The notes below the pieces were generated by a model. The model saw nothing but the letters and a program-made list of their open reading frames with translations. It was not told the DNA's origin and made no database searches. Both the position numbers and the translations under genes were made by a program. 64,000 nucleotides of DNA, from contig NZ_JACAOS010000028.1 of the NCBI RefSeq assembly GCF_013386165.1, positions 252,828-316,827 of the forward strand, given 5' to 3'. This document shows, piece by piece, positions 61,841 through 64,000 of this stretch (positions are counted from its first letter, which is position 1; every line of letters starts with the position of its first letter). Source of the DNA: Pseudomonas gingeri. Lineage in GTDB: Bacteria; Pseudomonadota; Gammaproteobacteria; Pseudomonadales; Pseudomonadaceae.

Positions 61841-62506
61841 ATGGCTTATCAGTTCGACTTCATGCCGGTGCTGCACAACGCCGACCTGCTCTTGCGCGGC
61901 GCCCTGTTCACCCTGGAACTGACCGCCATCGGCACCTTGCTCGGGGTCAGCCTGGGCATTGTCGGGGCGGTGGTCAGGGCCTGGCAGATCCGGCCCTTCG
62001 CGGCGATTTTCGGCGTCTACGTCGAATTGATCCGCAACACGCCATTCCTGGTGCAGCTGTTTTTCATTTTCTTCGGCCTGCCGTCCCTCGGCCTGCAGAT
62101 TTCCGAATGGCAGGCCGCGGTACTGGCGATGGTGATCAACCTCGGCGCCTATTCCACGGAGATCATCCGTGCCGGCATCCAGGCGATCCCGCGCGGGCAA
62201 CTGGAAGCGGCGGCGGCGCTGGCCATGAGCCGCTTCGAAGCCTTTCGCCATGTGGTCCTGCTGCCGGCGCTGGGCAAGGTCTGGCCGGCCCTGAGCAGCC
62301 AGATCATCATCGTCATGCTCGGCTCGGCGGTGTGCTCGCAAATCGCCACTGAGGAGTTGAGTTTTGCCGCCAACTTCATTCAGTCGCGCAACTTCCGCGC
62401 CTTCGAAACCTACACCCTGACCACCTTGATCTACCTGGTCATGGCGCTGCTGATCCGCCAGTTGCTGAACTGGCTGGGCCGCCGCTACATCACGAGGAAC
62501 CGCTGA
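61841..62506 (+). CDS. Amino-acid ABC transporter permease 1
   Basis: HisM/GlnP-type permease of 221 residues with about five helices and an EAA loop (LEAAAALAMSRFEAFRHVVLPALG). It overlaps the second permease by one base (TGATG), so the two are probably made together and form the channel. Confidence 0.93.
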   Translation: MAYQFDFMPVLHNADLLLRGALFTLELTAIGTLLGVSLGIVGAVVRAWQIRPFAAIFGVYVELIRNTPFLVQLFFIFFGLPSLGLQISEWQAAVLAMVINLGAYSTEIIRAGIQAIPRGQLEAAAALAMSRFEAFRHVVLLPALGKVWPALSSQIIIVMLGSAVCSQIATEELSFAANFIQSRNFRAFETYTLTTLIYLVMALLIRQLLNWLGRRYITRNR

Positions 62507-63153
62507 TGGATTTCACCTTCTGGGACATCCTCAACAACCTGCTGGTGGGCCTGCAATGGACCGTCGCCCTGTCGCTGACGGCGTTTGTCGGTGGCGGCCT
62601 GATCGGCCTGCTGGTGATGGTGCTGCGCATCAGTGACAACGGCTTTGCCCGGGGTTGCGCCCGGGCCTACATCGAGCTGTTCCAGGGCACGCCGCTGCTG
62701 ATGCAACTGTTCATGGTGTTTTTCGGCGTGGCCTTGCTCGGGGTGGATATCTCGCCCTGGCTGGCGGCGGCCCTTGCCCTGACGCTGTTCACCAGCGCCT
62801 ATCTGGCGGAGATCTGGCGCGGTTGCGTCGAGTCGATTCCGGGCGGCCAGTGGGAAGCCTCGGCGAGCCTGGCCCTGAGCCCTTACGAACAACTACGTCA
62901 TGTGATCCTGCCGCAGGCCCTGCGCATTGGCGTGGCGCCGACCGTGGGCTTTTCGGTGCAGGTGATCAAGGGCACCGCCGTGACCTCGATCATCGGCTTC
63001 ACCGAGCTGACCAAGACCGGCGGCATGCTCGCCAACGCCACCTACGAACCCTTCATGATCTACGGCCTGGTAGCCCTCGGTTATTTCCTGCTGTGCTACC
63101 CGCTGTCCCTCAGTGCCCGTTACCTGGAAAGGAGACTGCATGCCGCTTCTTAG
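62506..63153 (+). CDS. Amino-acid ABC transporter permease 2
   Basis: HisQ-type permease of 215 residues with a conserved EAA loop (WEASASLALSPYEQLRHVILPQALR). Its end overlaps the ATPase start by 14 bases, and the AAAGGAG ribosome site of the ATPase lies within its last codons. Confidence 0.93.
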   Translation: MDFTFWDILNNLLVGLQWTVALSLTAFVGGGLIGLLVMVLRISDNGFARGCARAYIELFQGTPLLMQLFMVFFGVALLGVDISPWLAAALALTLFTSAYLAEIWRGCVESIPGGQWEASASLALSPYEQLRHVILPQALRIGVAPTVGFSVQVIKGTAVTSIIGFTELTKTGGMLANATYEPFMIYGLVALGYFLLCYPLSLSARYLERRLHAAS

Positions 63154-63877
63154 AGTTTCAGCCCTGCATAAGTATTACGGCGACCACCATGTGCTCAAAG
63201 GCATCGACCTCAGTGTCGAGGAAGGCCAGGTGGTGGCGATCATCGGCCGCAGCGGCTCGGGCAAAAGCACCCTGCTGCGCACCCTCAATGGCCTGGAGTC
63301 GATCAACGACGGGGTGATCGAGGTCGACGGCCACTACCTGGACGCCGCCCGCGCCGATTTGCGCACCCTGCGCCAGACGGTCGGCATGGTGTTCCAGCAG
63401 TTCAACCTGTTCCCACACCTGAGCGTCGGCGAAAACGTCATGCTGGCGCCCCAGGTGGTGCAGAAAGTGCCCAAGGCCAAGGCCGCCGAGCTGGCGCGGC
63501 AGATGCTCGAACGGGTCGGCCTGGGGGAGAAATTCGACGCGTTCCCGGAACGCCTCTCCGGCGGCCAGCAACAGCGCGTGGCGATTGCCCGGGCCCTGGC
63601 GATGTCGCCCAAGGTGCTGCTGTGCGACGAGATCACCTCGGCCCTGGACCCGGAGCTGGTCAATGAAGTGCTCAGCGTGGTCCGCCAATTGGCGAAGGAA
63701 GGCATGACCCTGATCATGGTCACCCACGAAATGCGCTTCGCCCGGGAAGTCGGCGACAAGCTGGTGTTCATGCACCAGGGCAAGGTGCATGAAGTGGGCG
63801 ACCCCAAGGTCCTCTTTGCCAACCCGCAAACCCCGGAACTGGCGAACTTTATCGGCAGCGTCGAACCGCCGGCCTGA
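63140..63877 (+). CDS. Amino-acid ABC transporter ATPase
   Basis: Energy-coupling subunit of 245 residues with Walker A GRSGSGKST, ABC signature LSGGQQQR, Walker B VLLCDEITSALDPEL and the switch His in MVTHEMRFA. AAAGGAG precedes ATG 63140. It completes the transporter. Confidence 0.96.
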   Translation: MPLLRVSALHKYYGDHHVLKGIDLSVEEGQVVAIIGRSGSGKSTLLRTLNGLESINDGVIEVDGHYLDAARADLRTLRQTVGMVFQQFNLFPHLSVGENVMLAPQVVQKVPKAKAAELARQMLERVGLGEKFDAFPERLSGGQQQRVAIARALAMSPKVLLCDEITSALDPELVNEVLSVVRQLAKEGMTLIMVTHEMRFAREVGDKLVFMHQGKVHEVGDPKVLFANPQTPELANFIGSVEPPA

Positions 63878-63890
63878 GCACGCGATCCCT

Positions 63891-63990
63891 CTGTAGGAGC
63901 AGCTGGTCGACGCTCGATTGCTCGCGATAAGGCCCTGAATCCTGCGATGCTCTTGCGGCCGCCATCGCCGGCAAGCCGAGCTCCTACAGG
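63891..63990. repeat. REP pair at the window end
   Basis: CTGTAGGAGCAGCTGGTCGA, a degenerate unit, faces GCCGGCAAGCCGAGCTCCTAC after the ABC operon. The left unit has lost much of the core symmetry. Confidence 0.8.
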
Positions 63991-64000
63991 ACCGCGTCTC

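Overview
The window is a GC-rich chromosomal segment of a Pseudomonas, most likely of the P. fluorescens group. Two things point there. The order of conserved genes (pckA, hslO, hslR, rimK, ompR/envZ, tex, gshA, argA, argE, gcvH/gcvT, iron ABC transporter, ubiI, ubiH, pepP, ygfB, zapA, 6S RNA, ygfA, ubiD, rho, trxA) matches, as I recall it, the PA5192-PA5240 neighbourhood of P. aeruginosa. The intergenic gaps also carry the typical Pseudomonas REP hairpins (cores such as GCCGGCAAGCCGGCTCCTAC and GCGAGCAAGCTCGCTCC). No tRNA, rRNA, insertion sequence, prophage or CRISPR array was seen.

Layout. 1-2.1 kb: a one-span membrane protein and a broken DUF3800 gene behind a strong leader hairpin. 2.1-9.4 kb: pckA, hslO, hslR, rimB-rimK and the envZ/ompR two-component pair. 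9.4-18.6 kb: tex, a thioesterase, gshA, argA, argE and a CYTH/CHAD protein. 18.9-29.8 kb: an accessory cellulose (bcs/wss) operon with bcsQ, bcsA, bcsB, bcsC, wssF and wssG. 29.8-36 kb: an Lrp regulator facing a small ACT-like protein, an orphan GspE-type ATPase, qmcA/nfeD, a DUF2388 protein and a sugar aminotransferase. 36-49.5 kb: gcvH/gcvT, a Fur-type iron ABC system, ubiI, ubiH-pepP-ygfB, zapA with 6S RNA and ygfA, EVE and FliL-like proteins and a quinone reductase. 49.5-55.5 kb: an accessory patch with a periplasmic histidine phosphatase, an ExoY/edema-factor-like nucleotidyl cyclase, chaC, a TonB receptor and a secreted protein. 55.5-64 kb: a flavin reductase with ubiD, then rho, trxA, and a FadR-type regulator facing a polar amino-acid ABC transporter.

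The most notable content is in the accessory parts. First, the minus-strand gene at 50169-51254 encodes a stand-alone protein with the catalytic signature of the anthrax edema factor/ExoY class of host-activated nucleotidyl cyclases (both catalytic lysines, the metal-binding DYD, GNITPR and HHSDEAG). It sits behind an AT-rich upstream region (about 41% GC over 120 bases) with no secretion genes beside it. Second, the cellulose operon lacks bcsZ (bcsB and bcsC are 23 bases apart) and keeps only wssF and wssG of the usual acetylation block. Its BcsQ carries arginine where ParA/MinD proteins have both P-loop lysines, and an N-terminal BcsR-like segment. Smaller observations include a 127-bp tandem duplication made of REP sequence, a long palindrome between pckA and hslO, a hairpin in an unusually long ompR-envZ gap, and a good Fur box upstream of the iron-binding protein gene.
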